64,000 nt of DNA from assembly GCA_035476575.1 (NCBI GenBank), contig DATILL010000020.1, forward strand, positions 1-64,000, in the 5' to 3' direction. The notes under the pieces are model-generated. The model made no database searches. It was given only the letters and a program-made list of their open reading frames with translations, and was not told where the DNA came from. Both the position numbers and the translations under genes were made by a program. Positions 62,989 through 64,000 of the stretch are shown here, in pieces; position 1 is the first letter of the stretch, and every line of letters begins with the position of its first letter. This stretch comes from DATILL01 sp035476575. GTDB lineage: Bacteria; Actinomycetota; Actinomycetes; Mycobacteriales; JACQDL01.

Positions 62989-63933
62989 ATGCGTACGACG
63001 CGCCCTGCCGCCAGCGTCCTGGCCGGCTCCGCGCTGCTGGTGCTGGCTGGTTGCAGCACTGCGCCGGCCGCGCCCGGCAACGCACCCTTCGGCACCGGGG
63101 GAGCCTCGGCCAGGACGATCCAGGTGGTCGCCGCGGAGAACTTCTGGGGCAGTATCGCCGTACAGCTCGGCGGTGAGCGGGTCACGGTCACCAACATCAT
63201 CGACAGCCCCGACGTGGACCCACACGACTACGAGGCGAAGGCCGCCGACGCGCGGGCCATCGCGGCCGCGGACCTCGTGTTGATCAACGGCGTCGGCTAT
63301 GACACCTGGGCCACCCAGGCGGTCAGGGCGAACCCGGCACCGGGCCGCACTGTCCTCACCGTCGGCGACGTGGTCGGCGTGCCGGCCGGCGGCAACCCGC
63401 ACCGCTGGTACAACCCGGACGACGTACAGAAGGTCGTCGCCGCACTCGTCGCTGACTACAAGATGATCGACCCCGCCCACTCGGCGTACTTCGACCAGCG
63501 AAAGGTCGCGTTCACGACCATCGGCCTGGCCGCCTACCGGGTGGTGATCGCCGAGATCAGGGCCAAGTACGCCGGCACTCCGGTGGGCGCCTCGGAGAGT
63601 ATCTTCGCGATGGTGGCACCGTCGCTGGGTCTGGACCTGATCACCCCGCCGACGTTCCTGACCGCTGTCAGCCAGGGCACCGACCCGACCGCGGCGGACA
63701 AGGCCACCATCGACGCGCAGATCAGGGACAGGAAGCTCGCGGTCTACGTGTGCAACAGCCAGAACGCCACCCCGGACGTGCAGGCCCAGATCACCGCCGC
63801 CAAGGCGCACGGCATCCCGGTGACCACCATCACCGAGACGCTGACCCCGCCCACCGCATCCTGGCAGGAGTGGCAGACCGCCCAGCTCACCGCGCTGCGG
63901 GAGGCGCTGGCCAAGGCCACTGGACGACGATGA
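62989..63933 (+). CDS. zinc/manganese ABC transporter substrate-binding lipoprotein (ZnuA/TroA-like)
   Basis: 314 residues. Lipoprotein signal with lipobox LAGC (MRTTRPAASVLAGSALLVLAGCSTAP). The TroA-type fold follows: IQVVAAENFWGSIAVQLGGERVTVTNIIDSPDVDPHDYE, with His in DPHDYE as first metal ligand, NPHRWYNPDDVQKV as second, EIRAKYAGTPVGASESIFAMVAPSLGLDLITPP, and the late 'D/E' segment. The His-rich acidic loop of ZnuA is absent. With the upstream Zur-like site, zinc is the likely cargo. Its stop overlaps the start of an ATPase gene. Confidence 0.87.
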   Translation: MRTTRPAASVLAGSALLVLAGCSTAPAAPGNAPFGTGGASARTIQVVAAENFWGSIAVQLGGERVTVTNIIDSPDVDPHDYEAKAADARAIAAADLVLINGVGYDTWATQAVRANPAPGRTVLTVGDVVGVPAGGNPHRWYNPDDVQKVVAALVADYKMIDPAHSAYFDQRKVAFTTIGLAAYRVVIAEIRAKYAGTPVGASESIFAMVAPSLGLDLITPPTFLTAVSQGTDPTAADKATIDAQIRDRKLAVYVCNSQNATPDVQAQITAAKAHGIPVTTITETLTPPTASWQEWQTAQLTALREALAKATGRR

Positions 63934-64000
63934 GCGACGTCCTGCTGGAGCTGCGCGGCGCCACCCTACGGGTAGGTGACCGGACGCTGTGGAGTGGCGT
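63930..64000 (+). CDS. ABC transporter ATP-binding protein, N-terminal part
   Basis: ATG 63930 overlaps the lipoprotein stop (ATGA). Only the first 23 residues are in the window: MSDVLLELRGATLRVGDRTL and a few more, the usual first strands of an ABC ATPase before its Walker A. Position after a ZnuA-like gene suggests ZnuC. Confidence 0.7.
   Translation, partial: MSDVLLELRGATLRVGDRTLWSG

Overview
The window is GC-rich actinomycete chromosome. The evidence is the G/C third-position bias, GTG/ATGA start-stop overlaps, an LprG-P55 pair, an AfsR/SARP regulator, an XRE/DUF397 pair, a one-TM Ser/Thr kinase and an actinobacterial-type I-E CRISPR system. Genus cannot be decided from the sequence. A UGA-selenocysteine formate dehydrogenase implies that the host also has selenocysteine machinery elsewhere. 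No tRNA or rRNA gene was recognised.

Layout: (1) 1-3030: end of an LprG-like lipoprotein gene, its P55-like MFS partner, and two small related proteins of unknown function. (2) 3586-20724: a tight 15-gene, one-direction operon that looks like an unusual biosynthetic cluster without NRPS or PKS modules. It encodes a KamA-type radical SAM aminomutase, three adenylate-forming (PaaK-like or related) ligases, a stand-alone acyl carrier protein, a squalene-cyclase/prenyltransferase-repeat protein, a tautomerase-like protein, two amidase-signature proteins, two paralogous ATP-grasp ligases, an MFS exporter, a class II DAHP synthase, an MIO-type aromatic amino acid lyase/aminomutase and an SDR. My reading is that an aliphatic beta-amino acid and an aromatic acid or beta-amino acid are made, activated, joined by ATP-grasp and ligase chemistry, and exported. 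The product is unknown. (3) 21074-24274: a large secreted M14 carboxypeptidase. (4) 24.3-30.2 kb: a decayed, rearranged zone with two broken IS1380-like transposases, fragments of a tyrosinase gene, a lower-GC NPCBM membrane protein, a secreted PxKF-type protein and a small GNAT. (5) 30224-33028: a tyrosinase-vWA-His-rich fusion, followed by a toxin-like C-terminal piece with a frameshifted membrane protein, a Phd/RelE pair, and a metallophosphoesterase.

(6) 36.6-47.8 kb: a complete type I-E cas operon (cas3-cse1-cse2-cas7-cas5-cas6e-cas1-cas2) running straight into a 34-repeat, 33-spacer array. There is essentially no space for a separate leader, and the first repeat carries a 2-nt deletion. 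(7) 48-49.6 kb: small stress-type genes (plasmid-stabilisation-like, PfpI, a membrane protein). (8) 49873-54783: a selenocysteine formate dehydrogenase operon (catalytic, Fe-S and NrfD-like membrane subunits), convergent with surE and a PfkB kinase. (9) 56.7-62.8 kb: regulatory genes (STPK, DUF397, XRE-DUF5753, zinc-knuckle microprotein, AfsR-type SARP). (10) 62.9 kb to the end: a zinc/manganese ABC transporter operon behind a Zur-like palindrome.
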